From the NCBI RefSeq assembly GCF_004526345.1, contig NZ_CP038213.1, forward strand, positions 1 through 64,000: DNA of 64,000 bases. Reading direction: 5' to 3'. The notes below the pieces were generated by a model. The model was not told the origin of the DNA. It did not search any database and saw only the letters and a program-made list of their open reading frames with translations. The stretch is from Ornithinimicrobium flavum (GTDB lineage: Bacteria > Actinomycetota > Actinomycetes > Actinomycetales > Dermatophilaceae). Of this stretch, positions 14,870 through 23,344 are shown in pieces (position 1 is the first letter of the stretch; each line of letters starts with the position of its first letter). A program made the translations under genes and the position numbers.

Positions 14870-16066
14870 TCAGGCGCTGAGAAGGACGTCGAGGACGGCA
14901 GGGGCGAAGAAGCGGCGGCGGTAGGTCTGACCCGTTGACGAGAGGACGCCGAGGTCGACCAGCTGACCGACGAGGCCGTTGGCTCGGCCGTAGGAGAGCT
15001 CTAGGTCGCGTTGGACCTGCCGCACCGTGAAGGAGGGGTGTGCGACCGCGTAGTCGACGAGAGTGTGGGCCTTGTCCGCGCGGAGAGACGAGGCGCGGAT
15101 CGTCTCCTTCAGCTCGGACTGGACGTCGACGAGCCTCAGCATCTGCCCACGGGTGGTCTGGGCCGACTCCTCGAGTCCCTGGGCGAAGAAGGAGATCCAC
15201 TGGTCCCACTCGCCGGCGCAGCTCACCGCAAGCAGGCGGTCGTAGTACTCGGTGCGGCGTGCCTCGAACCAGGGCGACACCGTGAGGGTCGGCTCGCTGA
15301 GGAGCCCAGAGGCGTGGAGCTGCAGGACGATGAGAAGGCGGCCGATGCGTCCGTTGCCGTCGTGGAAGGGGTGCAGGGTCTCGAACTGGTAGTGCGAGAG
15401 CGCCGAGACGACCACCGGGTCCATGGTGTCCTTGTGGTTCGCGGTCATCCAACGCACCAGGTCGCGCACGTTCGCCTCGAGGTCCAACCCGGGAGGAGGG
15501 GGGACGAACCTGGCGGCCTTGACCGGGAGCTCCCCGACGACGGCCGTCCGGCGTTGCCCGATGACGACCTGGATCGTCCTGATCTGCCCGGACGAGGGGC
15601 TCTCCGCCGGGGTGCCGCGGACCAGCGTTTGCTGCAGCTCGGCGAGCATGGGGACGGACAAGGTGCGCCCTTCGCCCACCCAGCCGAAGGCCAGGTCGGC
15701 CATCCTCACGAAGTTGAGCACCTCGCGCATCGAGAGGCTCACCGGACCCTCATCGTCGGCGGTCAGCACCGCGTGCAGAGGCTCATACGTGCCTTCTAGC
15801 GCCGAGGTGCTCTGGGCCTCCCTCTGCAGCGAGGGTCGCCGGAGCAGCTGGGGGTTGGGCAGCTGACGCGCCGTACTGTCCAGTGCCGCGAGGGCGGCGC
15901 GCGCGTCGGCGACTCGCATCCAGGTCTGAGAGCTCAGGGCGGGCAGGTCCTCCGTCAGGGGCGAGGGAACGAAGGCGGAGTGTGTCCACTCCCCGGATCG
16001 TGGGTGGACACCCGAGATCGGCACGAGAGTCCCGGTTCTCTTGGTTCCGAACATGGCGATGTCCAC
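14870..16066 (-). CDS. Fic family protein (predicted AMPylase)
   Basis: Fic enzymes transfer AMP or related groups to hydroxyl side chains of target proteins. The core motif HPFHDGNGR is at residues 232-240, with all catalytic residues present. An N-terminal inhibitory motif (T/S)xxxE(G/N) is seen as TSALEG at residues 87-92, so activity is probably self-restrained by Glu91. The C terminus (about 320-398) looks like a winged-helix module. The GTG 16066 start lies 6 nt after TAGATT on the minus strand, consistent with a leaderless mRNA; ATG 16054 is an alternative. Lies just downstream of hipBA in the same orientation. Confidence 0.9.
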   Translation of the reverse strand: MDIAMFGTKRTGTLVPISGVHPRSGEWTHSAFVPSPLTEDLPALSSQTWMRVADARAALAALDSTARQLPNPQLLRRPSLQREAQSTSALEGTYEPLHAVLTADDEGPVSLSMREVLNFVRMADLAFGWVGEGRTLSVPMLAELQQTLVRGTPAESPSSGQIRTIQVVIGQRRTAVVGELPVKAARFVPPPPGLDLEANVRDLVRWMTANHKDTMDPVVVSALSHYQFETLHPFHDGNGRIGRLLIVLQLHASGLLSEPTLTVSPWFEARRTEYYDRLLAVSCAGEWDQWISFFAQGLEESAQTTRGQMLRLVDVQSELKETIRASSLRADKAHTLVDYAVAHPSFTVRQVQRDLELSYGRANGLVGQLVDLGVLSSTGQTYRRRFFAPAVLDVLLSA

Positions 16067-16184
16067 AATGTCAATCTACACGGACTTCACAGCAACTTCG
16101 TCGGTGTGATGTGCAGTAAGCGAACATGTCTCGCCCACAGCAGCAGTGATCGGGGCGTTCCCAGCAAGAGTCCTGTTCACAACC

Positions 16185-17498
16185 CTAGTCAGCCGAGTTC
16201 CGGGTGGCCTGGGAGGCGCGTGTAAGCCGCGAAGCCCGCAGGTGGCCCTGCTCAGCGACGGCGGTCGCGACACGGCGGGCATCCTCGGCGAAGGGTGCGG
16301 GTGCTTCCTCAGCCGCTGCGAGGACTGCTTCGTGCAGGCCCGTGCGCAGGCGCTCCACGCGATCCACGGCCTCGGTCGCCTCCAGACCCAGGGAGAGGCC
16401 GACAGTCACCCAGTCCTCGACGGTCACGTCGCGGACGAGCCAGGTGCGCCCCACCTTCATCGAGCTCCGCACCGCCTCGCCCTTCTTGAGGTACGGGGCG
16501 TAGGACGCTACGTCATAGAGGGGTGCCATGGCCACGCGCTGCCCGCGCAGGAGCAGGGAGTAGTTCTTCGCGTGGGCGTCGGTCCCGCCCACCAGGACGT
16601 TGAAGGCGAAAGCGTCGAAGAAGGCCGACCGCACGGCATCGCGGTCCGCGAGGGCCAGCGTCGACAGGAGCGAGGCGACGTTCTTGACGCTGGGGCCGCC
16701 GTCGGACTGGTACTTCCTGGTCGGTGGGTAGCTCATGGCCTGCAGCAGGTCTTCCTGATGCAGGCGCAACCACACCCCGTCCTGCCCGCGGCCTCGGTCG
16801 TAGCGGGTGGAGACCAGCGTCTTGGCCCCACCGGCGTCGACCAGGTCCACCCGGGCGACGCGCAGGCCCAGGAGACCAGCGGCGCGCAGGCAGACGAACT
16901 CGTTGACGTGCAGGTCCTCGAAACGGGTGTCAGCGCGGGTCGGCTTGAGGATGTGCGTCGTCGGCGTCGCGTCCTGGGGAACACCCCACCCGCCGTCGTC
17001 CAGGCGGTGCAGCGCCACCTTGTTCTGCGCTCCCGCCAGGCTCCATCGCCCAGAGCCGGCACCGACCTCCCAGCCGTGGTTGCGGACCGTCAGCCGCAGG
17101 AGAAGGTCCGACAGCTCGTCGTGGGTCAGCCGGCGGACGTCCCCGGTGCGTTGAGCTGCATCGGGCGTTTCGACGTCGACGGGGAACACCTGCACGGCCC
17201 CGGCGGCGTCGCGCCCCACGTGGCGAAGCAGGGCGAACGGGTTGCGCGGTGACACCTCGAACCTGCGCGCCCATTCCTCCCGGACGGCAAGGTTGTCCGG
17301 GAGCAGCCCCTCGAGCCAGGCCGAGACGACACGGTTCGAGTGCCGCGACCCGCTCAGTGGCATCGACAGCGAGAGCGGTGTGGGGCTGGCACGGGCGGTG
17401 TAGGCCCCATCGTAGGCAAAGGCCAGCGCCCCGCCGGGGGCTTGCGCCAGCTGTCCGGCCAGGATGCCGTCGAGGTAGACGTTCAGGCATGCCGTCAT
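16185..17498 (-). CDS. hipA: HipA-type serine/threonine kinase toxin
   Basis: HipA toxins phosphorylate translation factors (GltX in E. coli) and cause dormancy. Length is 437 aa, as for full HipA. Ser153 in the SLAGAQNK loop corresponds to the autophosphorylation/ejection loop. The catalytic block is GGTDAHAKNYSLL (Asp307, Asn312), and the DFG-like Asp329 lies in APLYDV. All key residues look intact. It overlaps the hipB stop by 4 nt (ATGA), so antitoxin and toxin are coupled. Confidence 0.9.
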   Translation of the reverse strand: MTACLNVYLDGILAGQLAQAPGGALAFAYDGAYTARASPTPLSLSMPLSGSRHSNRVVSAWLEGLLPDNLAVREEWARRFEVSPRNPFALLRHVGRDAAGAVQVFPVDVETPDAAQRTGDVRRLTHDELSDLLLRLTVRNHGWEVGAGSGRWSLAGAQNKVALHRLDDGGWGVPQDATPTTHILKPTRADTRFEDLHVNEFVCLRAAGLLGLRVARVDLVDAGGAKTLVSTRYDRGRGQDGVWLRLHQEDLLQAMSYPPTRKYQSDGGPSVKNVASLLSTLALADRDAVRSAFFDAFAFNVLVGGTDAHAKNYSLLLRGQRVAMAPLYDVASYAPYLKKGEAVRSSMKVGRTWLVRDVTVEDWVTVGLSLGLEATEAVDRVERLRTGLHEAVLAAAEEAPAPFAEDARRVATAVAEQGHLRASRLTRASQATRNSAD

Positions 17499-17761
17499 GA
17501 GCCGTCCTCGAAGAGACCGGCAAACGGGTCATCGTCCAGGGCCTCGGGCCGGGGTGCGGCGACCAGGTCGACCGCGAGGCCGAGTGCGGCTAGGACGTCG
17601 AGCGCCTTGCCCAGCTCGGCCGACGGGCCCTTCCCCGACTCCAGGCGGGACAGCCACTGGCGGGAGACCCCCGCCCGATCCGCAAGGGCCTGCTGGCTGA
17701 GCCCAGCCACCCGGCGTGCTCGGCGCACGGCGGCGCCCAGGTCTCGCACCGTGCTGAGCAT
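17495..17761 (-). CDS. hipB: HipB-type HTH antitoxin
   Basis: An 88-aa protein with a Cro/CI HTH (LSQQALADRAGVSRQWLSRLESG) and an Asp/Glu-rich tail, the usual antitoxin layout. ATG 17761 is preferred because GAGGTGG lies 4-5 nt upstream. An in-frame ATG at 17803 would start inside the operator array and is unlikely. It should bind HipA and repress the operon through the palindromes at 17784-17881. Confidence 0.87.
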   Translation of the reverse strand: MLSTVRDLGAAVRRARRVAGLSQQALADRAGVSRQWLSRLESGKGPSAELGKALDVLAALGLAVDLVAAPRPEALDDDPFAGLFEDGS

Positions 17762-17783
17762 GGGACCACCTCTAAGCTTTTGG

Positions 17784-17881
17784 ATGTCACGTTCGTGTGA
17801 CATTTATGGATGTCACGGTACCACGACATTCTAGTTTGTCGTCGAACCATGACATTCGCGTTGGACGCGCAAGTGTGACGC
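17784..17881. promoter_or_regulatory. Phased HipB operator array
   Basis: Four palindromic sites start exactly 26 bp apart. They are 17784-17803 (ATGTCAC-N6-GTGACAT, perfect), 17810-17829 (ATGTCAC-N6-ACGACAT), 17836-17855 (TTGTCGT-N6-ATGACAT) and a degenerate copy at 17862-17881. All keep the 7-6-7 layout. They lie directly upstream of hipB, as in the E. coli hipBA operator region. Confidence 0.75.
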
Positions 17882-17967
17882 ATCGGGATGCGGTCCTCGC
17901 GGATCGCCCACACGCGTGCGCCAGGTCGCGCAACTCTCGCGCCCCGCCGGGGTGCCAGGATGGGAGC

Positions 17968-18773
17968 ATGAGTTCCCATCCCTCCCGCGGCGTCCTAGTC
18001 ACCGGCTCCTCCCGGGGCGTGGGGGCCGCGGTGGCCCGCGCCTTCGCGGCGCGGGGCGACCGGGTCGTCGTCCACTACCTGGGCAGCGAGGCGGCCGCGC
18101 ACGGGGTATGCCGTTCTCTTCCGGGCGACGGGCATCGCGTCGTCCAAGCAGGCCTCGCCAACCCGGACGCCGTTCAGCGGCTGGCGACCGAAGCGATCGC
18201 GGCCCTGGGCCGGGTCGACGTCCTGGTCAACAACGCGGCGATGCTCACCGCCCCGTGGGAGGGCAGAGGCCGGCGCGGCGACCACCCGCTGGAGGAGACC
18301 TCCTACCCCGAGTGGGTGGAGATCTGGCGGCGCACCCTGGAGACCAACCTGCTCGGCCCGGCCAACCTGACCTGGCAGGTGGCCCGCCACATGATCGACG
18401 TGCCGCCCGCGGACGGCGTCCCCGTGGGGCGGATCGTCAACGTCGGGAGCCGCGCGCCTACCGCGGCGAACCGGACATCCCGGCCTACGGCGCGAGCAAG
18501 GCCGGCCTGCACTCCTTCGGCCAGTCGATGGCGCTGCGTCTGGGTCGGTACGGGATCGCGGTGACCTCGGTAGCACCGGGGTTCATCGAGACCGAGATGG
18601 CCGGGTAGGCGCTGACAGGGGACCGGGGGGCGGCCACCCGGGCGCAGAGCCCGTTCGGCCGGGTCGCCCGGCCCCACGAGGTGGCCGATGCCGTGCTCGC
18701 GCTGGCCGACCCGCGGGTGGAGTGGGCTTCGGGGGCGGTGCTCGACCTCAACGGGGCCAGCCACCTGCGCTGA
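17968..18773 (+). pseudogene. Short-chain dehydrogenase/reductase, disrupted
   Basis: Starts with TGSSRGVGAAVA (cofactor loop), then VLVNNAA and, after a frame change, YGASKAG (catalytic Tyr and Lys). The frame shifts near 18453, where one G of an expected CGCGGCGCC seems lost. An in-frame TAG at 18606-18608 then interrupts the C terminus, which otherwise continues to a normal SDR end (DLNGASHLR) at 18773. Two lesions make a real pseudogene more likely here than for the other frameshifted genes. Confidence 0.8.
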
Positions 18774-19073
18774 CCCCACTCCGGCCCGGGCGTGGTCTGT
18801 CTACCCACCGTCCACCGAGCTGCCGCAGTGCCTTCACGCGTGGCCTGCGACGAGACCGGGGCGTAGACCTCAGATTACGTTCGCACGTGCGATGGACGGC
18901 GAGGCCCGCCGCTGTCACGAACCGTTCGGTCCTGCAGGGGGTTGTCCGTCAAGTTTGATCGGCTCCACCGGGGCATGAGAGCCTCCTGGTGGCCGGGGAA
19001 AGTGTCCTCCTTATCGCCACCCCGCCGGCGGCGAGGACCGCCCGGGAGCATCGTCGAGCAGGAGGATCAACGG
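18774..19073. other. Intergenic gap, nothing recognised
   Basis: About 300 bp between the SDR remnant and the next small gene. A frame is open from 18942, but its N-terminal part is Arg/Pro-rich and lacks support. AGGAGG near 19060 belongs to the next gene. Confidence 0.5.
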
Positions 19074-19358
19074 GTGTTCGGACGGACCAGGCAACTGCAG
19101 CAACGGGTCACCACGCTGCAGCAGGAGGTGCGGATCCTCGACGAGATGGTCGGCCAGCTGGCAGATCGCGCAGGGGTGGACGCCGCGGAGCTGGCCAAGC
19201 TCCGCGGGAGCACACAACCGGGCATCACCCCGGAGATCCGGCGCCTGGTCGAGGACGGGGAGCACATCGCCGCGATCAAGGCCTACCGGCAGCGGACCGG
19301 GGCCGGCCTCAAGGAGGCCAAGGACGCCGTCGACGCCTACCGCGACGGCCGGGCCTAA
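19074..19358 (+). CDS. Small protein with ribosomal L7/L12 C-terminal-like motif
   Basis: A 94-aa protein from GTG 19074, which follows AGGAGG at about 8 nt. The N-terminal half looks like a coiled coil (RQLQQRVTTLQQEVRILDEMV). The C-terminal segment IAAIKAYRQRTGAGLKEAKD matches the L7/L12 C-terminal-domain fold element, used in several small actinobacterial proteins outside the ribosome. No function can be given. Confidence 0.7.
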   Translation: MFGRTRQLQQRVTTLQQEVRILDEMVGQLADRAGVDAAELAKLRGSTQPGITPEIRRLVEDGEHIAAIKAYRQRTGAGLKEAKDAVDAYRDGRA

Positions 19359-19560
19359 CCGGTATACCCACGTCAGTCGTCCCAGCGATCCTGTGCCGGC
19401 GGACCTGGTGCGCTCGCACGCCGACCAGGTGACAGTCCGGCACATGACCCAGCGCCGAAACCCGCCCGGCGTGGCCGACGGCCCGGGGACCGCTCAGCGG
19501 GGCGCTGCTCGCCGCCTGCGAGCGGGGTGGCTGCCTCTGTGCCGCGATAGCCTCGGCCAC

Positions 19561-19926
19561 ATGCCTGAGGTCACCGTGCTGCACAACCCCCGTTGCTCGA
19601 CGTCCCGCGCCGCGATGGACGAGGCCGCACGGGCGGGCGTGCCCGTCCAGGAGGTGCGCTACCTCGACCACCCGCTGGACCACCACCAGCTGCTCGAGCT
19701 GGTCGACCGGCTGGACGACCCCGTCACCGACCTCGTGCGCCGCGACGCCTACTTCACCTCGCTGGGACTCACCGACGACGACGTGCGGACGGCCGACCAG
19801 GTGGTGGCGCTGCTGGCCGAGCACCCCAGGCTGATGCAGCGGCCGGTCCTCGTCCGCGGCGAGCACGCGATCGTGGGACGGCCCAAGGAGCGGGTCGCGG
19901 AGTTCCTCGCGGAGTCGGCGCTGTAG
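19561..19926 (+). CDS. ArsC/Spx-family arsenate reductase-like protein
   Basis: A 121-aa thioredoxin-fold protein with the ArsC start HNPRCSTSR, so the catalytic Cys12 is present. The C-terminal RPVLVRGEHAIVGRPKE is the conserved anion-binding and product region. The family reduces arsenate with glutathione or glutaredoxin, but many actinobacterial members have no proven arsenate role. No ars genes lie nearby. The 202-bp gap before it holds nothing I recognise. Confidence 0.8.
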   Translation: MPEVTVLHNPRCSTSRAAMDEAARAGVPVQEVRYLDHPLDHHQLLELVDRLDDPVTDLVRRDAYFTSLGLTDDDVRTADQVVALLAEHPRLMQRPVLVRGEHAIVGRPKERVAEFLAESAL

Positions 19927-19990
19927 GCCTCACGGGGCGCGACCCGGCGGTGGGTCGGGCACAGGCACTCGGCAGGGTCTTGCCAGGCCC

Positions 19991-20019
19991 ATCGTTTTTC
20001 GATAGCATCGACAAACGAT
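19991..20019. promoter_or_regulatory. Nested palindrome, probable operator of the DUF2975/HTH pair
   Basis: A 29-bp dyad with outer arms ATCGTTT / AAACGAT and inner arms TCGAT / ATCGA around AGC; 12 of 14 positions pair. It lies 42 bp before the DUF2975 start, in an AT-rich island. The likely ligand is the HTH protein of the same operon. Confidence 0.6.
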
Positions 20020-20060
20020 AAGGGCCGTCCGGTCCTGCGTTTCTCGACCAGGGGGCCACC

Positions 20061-20657
20061 ATGACCACCACTCCGCACCGCGACCGTCTCCGCTTCGACC
20101 GGGCCGACCGCTGGGTGACGATCGTCCTGCTCTGGCTCGTGGTCGGCGCGGCGGCCGCCTATCCCCTCTTCGTTGCGCTCGACTGGGCGCTGCGTCGTCA
20201 GGTCACCCTCACCGGCGTCCCGGTCGAGGTCGACCCGGGGGCGGCCGGGGCCGGCCAGGTCGTCAGCGGCGTGGCGGACGCCCACGTGCTCGTCGGCGGG
20301 GTGAGCGCCGCCCACCTCGCCCTGCTCCTCCTGGCGCCCGTCCTCACCGTCGCTGCCGCCGTCTGGGGCGCCGTGCTCCTCAGCCGGTTCCTGCAGGACC
20401 TGGCCGCCGGCACCCCCTTCGCCCGGGCCAACGTCAGGCGGCTACGGGTCATCGCCCTGCTGCTCCTGCTGGTGCCGCCGGTCGCGGGTGCCGTCTACGG
20501 CGCGGCCCGGGCGCTCATCATGGACCAGGCGGGGGCCCCGGGCTTCCTCGTCACCGTCACCCCCGCCTGGCTGGTGGCGGGCCTGCTGGTGGCTGCCGTG
20601 GCCCAGGCCTTCGCCGCCGGCGCCCGGCTGCAGGACGACGTCGACGGGCTGGTCTGA
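20061..20657 (+). CDS. DUF2975 membrane protein
   Basis: A 198-aa protein with four hydrophobic segments (about residues 15-40, 80-110, 130-155 and 170-190), the DUF2975 layout. Its stop and the next ATG share one base (TGATG). DUF2975 proteins are regularly paired with a YozG-like HTH protein; function is unknown, possibly membrane-linked control of that regulator. Confidence 0.8.
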   Translation: MTTTPHRDRLRFDRADRWVTIVLLWLVVGAAAAYPLFVALDWALRRQVTLTGVPVEVDPGAAGAGQVVSGVADAHVLVGGVSAAHLALLLLAPVLTVAAAVWGAVLLSRFLQDLAAGTPFARANVRRLRVIALLLLLVPPVAGAVYGAARALIMDQAGAPGFLVTVTPAWLVAGLLVAAVAQAFAAGARLQDDVDGLV

Positions 20658-20881
20658 TGCCGGTCGAGGACGGTCACCGGGTGGTCTGCCACCTCGACGA
20701 GCTCCTGGCCGCCCGGGGTATGACCGTGGCGGCGCTCGCCGACGCCGTGGGGGTCACTCCGGTGAACATCTCGGTGCTCAAGAACGACCGCGCCAGGGCC
20801 GTCCGCTTCTCCACGCTCACCGCTATCTGCGACGTGCTCGACTGCCAGGTCGGTGACCTGCTGAGCGTCGAGCCGCGCTGA
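20657..20881 (+). CDS. YozG-like Cro/CI HTH regulator
   Basis: A 74-aa single-domain repressor (LLAARGMTVAALADAVGVTP, then VNISVLKNDRA...). Coupled to the DUF2975 gene by a 1-nt overlap. The C-terminal CDVLDCQVGDLLS is typical of the YozG group. Probably binds the palindrome at 19991-20019. Confidence 0.85.
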   Translation: MPVEDGHRVVCHLDELLAARGMTVAALADAVGVTPVNISVLKNDRARAVRFSTLTAICDVLDCQVGDLLSVEPR

Positions 20882-20883
20882 CC

Positions 20884-21411
20884 TCAGGCGGCCAGCAGCA
20901 GCGCCAGCGCGGCCGTGTCGACGTCACCGGCTGGGTCGACGTTGCCCCGGCTGGTCATCCGGGTGACGTGACCCGCGGCGTCGGCCTCGACCCATGCCGC
21001 GCGGTGGTCCAGCCCCAGGTCGGGCAGCCCGGGCAGCAGCAGGCACCCGGAGGCCGTCGCATACTCCGGCACCGACGCCAGGGTCAGGCCGGGCGGGTGG
21101 AGCACCGCCAGACCGGGCGGCGGGTGCTCGGCATACCGCCCCGGCACCATCTGCGCCGCGTCGGCCACCTGCACCTCGGCCAGCACCAGGCCCACCGCAC
21201 CCTCGGCGCCCTCGGGCGGCTCCTCGATGACGCGGAAGACGGTGCTGCCGCCCAGCAGGCCGGGCACGGCCGCCATCCGCACGGCGAGCAGCAGGAAGTT
21301 GGTCCACTCCAGGGTGTCGTCCGGCCACCGGTTGGAGATCACGAAGCCCATGAGCTCGCCGCCCCTGGTGCACGGGGCCACCTCGACGGGCGGCACCTCA
21401 CGATCCGACAT
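20884..21411 (-). CDS. Hypothetical protein
   Basis: A 175-aa protein I do not recognise. It begins MSDREVPPVEVAPCTRGGEL and contains an internal EWTNFLLLAVRMAAVPGLLGG segment; no signal peptide or clear TM helix is seen. ATG 21411 is chosen for the GAGGAGG just before it. Convergent with the HTH gene, 2 bp away. Confidence 0.6.
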   Translation of the reverse strand: MSDREVPPVEVAPCTRGGELMGFVISNRWPDDTLEWTNFLLLAVRMAAVPGLLGGSTVFRVIEEPPEGAEGAVGLVLAEVQVADAAQMVPGRYAEHPPPGLAVLHPPGLTLASVPEYATASGCLLLPGLPDLGLDHRAAWVEADAAGHVTRMTSRGNVDPAGDVDTAALALLLAA

Positions 21412-21433
21412 CCCGACCTCCTCAGCCACCTTG

Positions 21434-21449
21434 TGTGATGCAGGTCACC
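21434..21449. promoter_or_regulatory. CRP/Crp-like site
   Basis: TGTGA-N6-TCACC differs from the actinobacterial Crp consensus TGTGA-N6-TCACA by one base. It lies 23 bp upstream of the 20884-21411 gene start. Confidence 0.4.
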
Positions 21450-21541
21450 TCTTGGTCGTTCACAGCCTGCCACGCCGGCGGCCCGGAGGGAAGCACCGGC
21501 AGGTCACGATGCGGTCGCGCCGGCCCGCCGGCCGCCGCTCC

Positions 21542-22096
21542 TCAGAGGAACTGGACCGGGTCGAACTCCTCGATCGGGATGATCCGCAGGCGCGGCAGCG
21601 GCGTGTTGAAGGCCTTCGTGTCGTGCTCGAGGTCGAAGAACTCCATACCTCGCCGCACCAGCTCGTGGAAGCCGGAGTTGCGGAACTCCTCGAAGGCGAT
21701 GAGCCCCACCCGGCGCACGCCGTCCATGAGCGGCGTGATCGCCTCGAGGAAGTCGCCGTCGTGGCTGACGAGCATCACGTCGTCGTCGCGCTGCCCGAGC
21801 GCCTCCAGGGTGCGCTGGATCGCGATGTCCACGACCTTCTCGTCCGAGGACCCCGACAGCGGCACGGGGGTGTAGCCCAGCGCCCGCAGCGCCTGGACGA
21901 ACGCCATCGGCAGCCCCGAGCTCGCGTTGAGGAAGAACAGGCCCCTGGCCGGCTGGCCCCACACGTCCTGGGTGAACCCGAGCAGTCGGTCCCACCGCGG
22001 TCGCTCGTCGGGGTGCGGGCGCCGCCCGAGGATGGAGTTACCCAGGGTCGCGTCGATGTTCTCCCCGTCGACCAGCAGGTATGACGTGCCGCTCAT
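21542..22096 (-). CDS. NYN domain protein (PIN-like nuclease)
   Basis: A 184-aa protein that is essentially one NYN domain. Acidic residues typical of the fold are in LLVDGENID near the start, DEKVVDIAIQ and VMLVSHDGDF, enough for a metal site. NYN proteins are predicted RNases. Upstream, two ACACGT direct repeats occur 10 bp apart in an AT-richer leader (22115-22130). Confidence 0.82.
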   Translation of the reverse strand: MSGTSYLLVDGENIDATLGNSILGRRPHPDERPRWDRLLGFTQDVWGQPARGLFFLNASSGLPMAFVQALRALGYTPVPLSGSSDEKVVDIAIQRTLEALGQRDDDVMLVSHDGDFLEAITPLMDGVRRVGLIAFEEFRNSGFHELVRRGMEFFDLEHDTKAFNTPLPRLRIIPIEEFDPVQFL

Positions 22097-22165
22097 GTGC
22101 TTCTACTTTCTCTACGTGTCTTAACGTGTCGCTAGACCGCGGGAGAGACCGCGATCACCCAGAGC

Positions 22166-23344
22166 CTATTCGTAGACCAGCTTTTGCGGGCCGGGGAAGA
22201 TCCAGGACAGGCCGTCCCCGAGCCGGTCGCGCCAGTTCTCCCACGAGTGCCCGTCGCGCGACTCCACATACCGGACCTGCGCCCCCGTGCTCTCGAAGAC
22301 CGGCACCATCGAGCGGTTGGGCACGATGAGCGGCTCGTAGACCCCGCACGTGATGAACATCCGCTCGGCCACCATCTTCGGCTTGGCGCGGTAGGCGTTC
22401 ATGAACTTCACGACCGGGTCGAAGGCCGGCCCGCCGCCGTGGTCGCTGCCGATGTCGGTGAAGACGAACGACCCCGACTGCAGGAAGAGGTTGCCCCACG
22501 TGCCCTTGCTGCGGGCCGCCGTCGACAGCGACGCGACCCCGCCGAAGCTCGCACCCATGAGGCAGCGCGCGTCGGGGCGCCGGACGAGCGGCAGGCTCTC
22601 CTCCAGGTGCGGCAGCAGCTCGCGGGTGAGGTGCCGGGCGTGCGGGGCGTAGTTCGGGTACTCCCGCAGCCGGTCGCCGGGGTTGGAGAAGACGACGACC
22701 GTCTCGGCCATGTCGAGCTCGTGGATGAGGTTGTCCAGGACGGTCCGCATCGCCGAGTAGGTGAGGTAGTCGTCGCCGTCGTGCACCACCAGCAGCGGGT
22801 AGGTGCTGCTGCGCCGGAAGCGCGCGGGCAGGTAGACGCGGTTGTGCGTCGTCCGCCGCAGCGCCTTGCTGGGCAGGATCAGGTCGATCAGCTCGCCGGG
22901 GCGGGCGTCGGCCTGCGGGTAGACCCACTCCGGCACCTCGTACCCTGCGGCCTGGCAGACACTGGAGGACCCCACCGGGCTGTGCGCCACGTGCGGGTTC
23001 AGCGGGTCGTTGAAGGTCTCGACCGCGGCGCCGAAACGCACCTCGATCTGGTACTCCACCCGGCTTGCCGCGGGCAGCTCGATGGTGACGTACCACAGGT
23101 CCGTCCCCTCGATCCGCTTCATCGGCACGTGCTGCGGCTGGTTGACGATGCGGTGCCGGACGGCGACCCCGTCGGCCTCGCCGCGGTGCAGGAAGGTGCA
23201 CTTGGCCCCCTCGACGATCGGCACCTCGTGCTGGGCGAGGAAGGCGCTGACCTCCTCCGCGGTGACCGACCGGGCGCGCAGCTCGTTGATGGCCAGCTTG
23301 CCCTTGTGCCGCGGGGTCATGGGGTATGGGGTGGGCTGGCTCAC
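22166..23344 (-). CDS. Enterochelin-esterase-like alpha/beta hydrolase
   Basis: A 392-aa protein. The N-terminal region (about 40-130) resembles the early-set/CBM-like domain of Fes-type esterases. The C-terminal half is an alpha/beta hydrolase with nucleophile GASFGG and a late DGHSWENWRDRL holding the probable catalytic His. The GTG 23344 start overlaps the upstream gene stop by 4 nt. No siderophore genes are nearby, so enterobactin hydrolysis is unlikely. Last gene of the ATP-grasp operon; substrate unknown. Confidence 0.85.
   Translation of the reverse strand: MSQPTPYPMTPRHKGKLAINELRARSVTAEEVSAFLAQHEVPIVEGAKCTFLHRGEADGVAVRHRIVNQPQHVPMKRIEGTDLWYVTIELPAASRVEYQIEVRFGAAVETFNDPLNPHVAHSPVGSSSVCQAAGYEVPEWVYPQADARPGELIDLILPSKALRRTTHNRVYLPARFRRSSTYPLLVVHDGDDYLTYSAMRTVLDNLIHELDMAETVVVFSNPGDRLREYPNYAPHARHLTRELLPHLEESLPLVRRPDARCLMGASFGGVASLSTAARSKGTWGNLFLQSGSFVFTDIGSDHGGGPAFDPVVKFMNAYRAKPKMVAERMFITCGVYEPLIVPNRSMVPVFESTGAQVRYVESRDGHSWENWRDRLGDGLSWIFPGPQKLVYE

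Noticed and set aside
17797..17967. An N-terminal extension of the SDR frame back to 17797
   Set aside because: It runs through the hip operator array; ATG 17968 precedes the Rossmann motif normally.
14660..19000. A genomic island inserted at tRNA-Ala
   Set aside because: No integrase and no direct repeat of the tRNA 3' end was found downstream.
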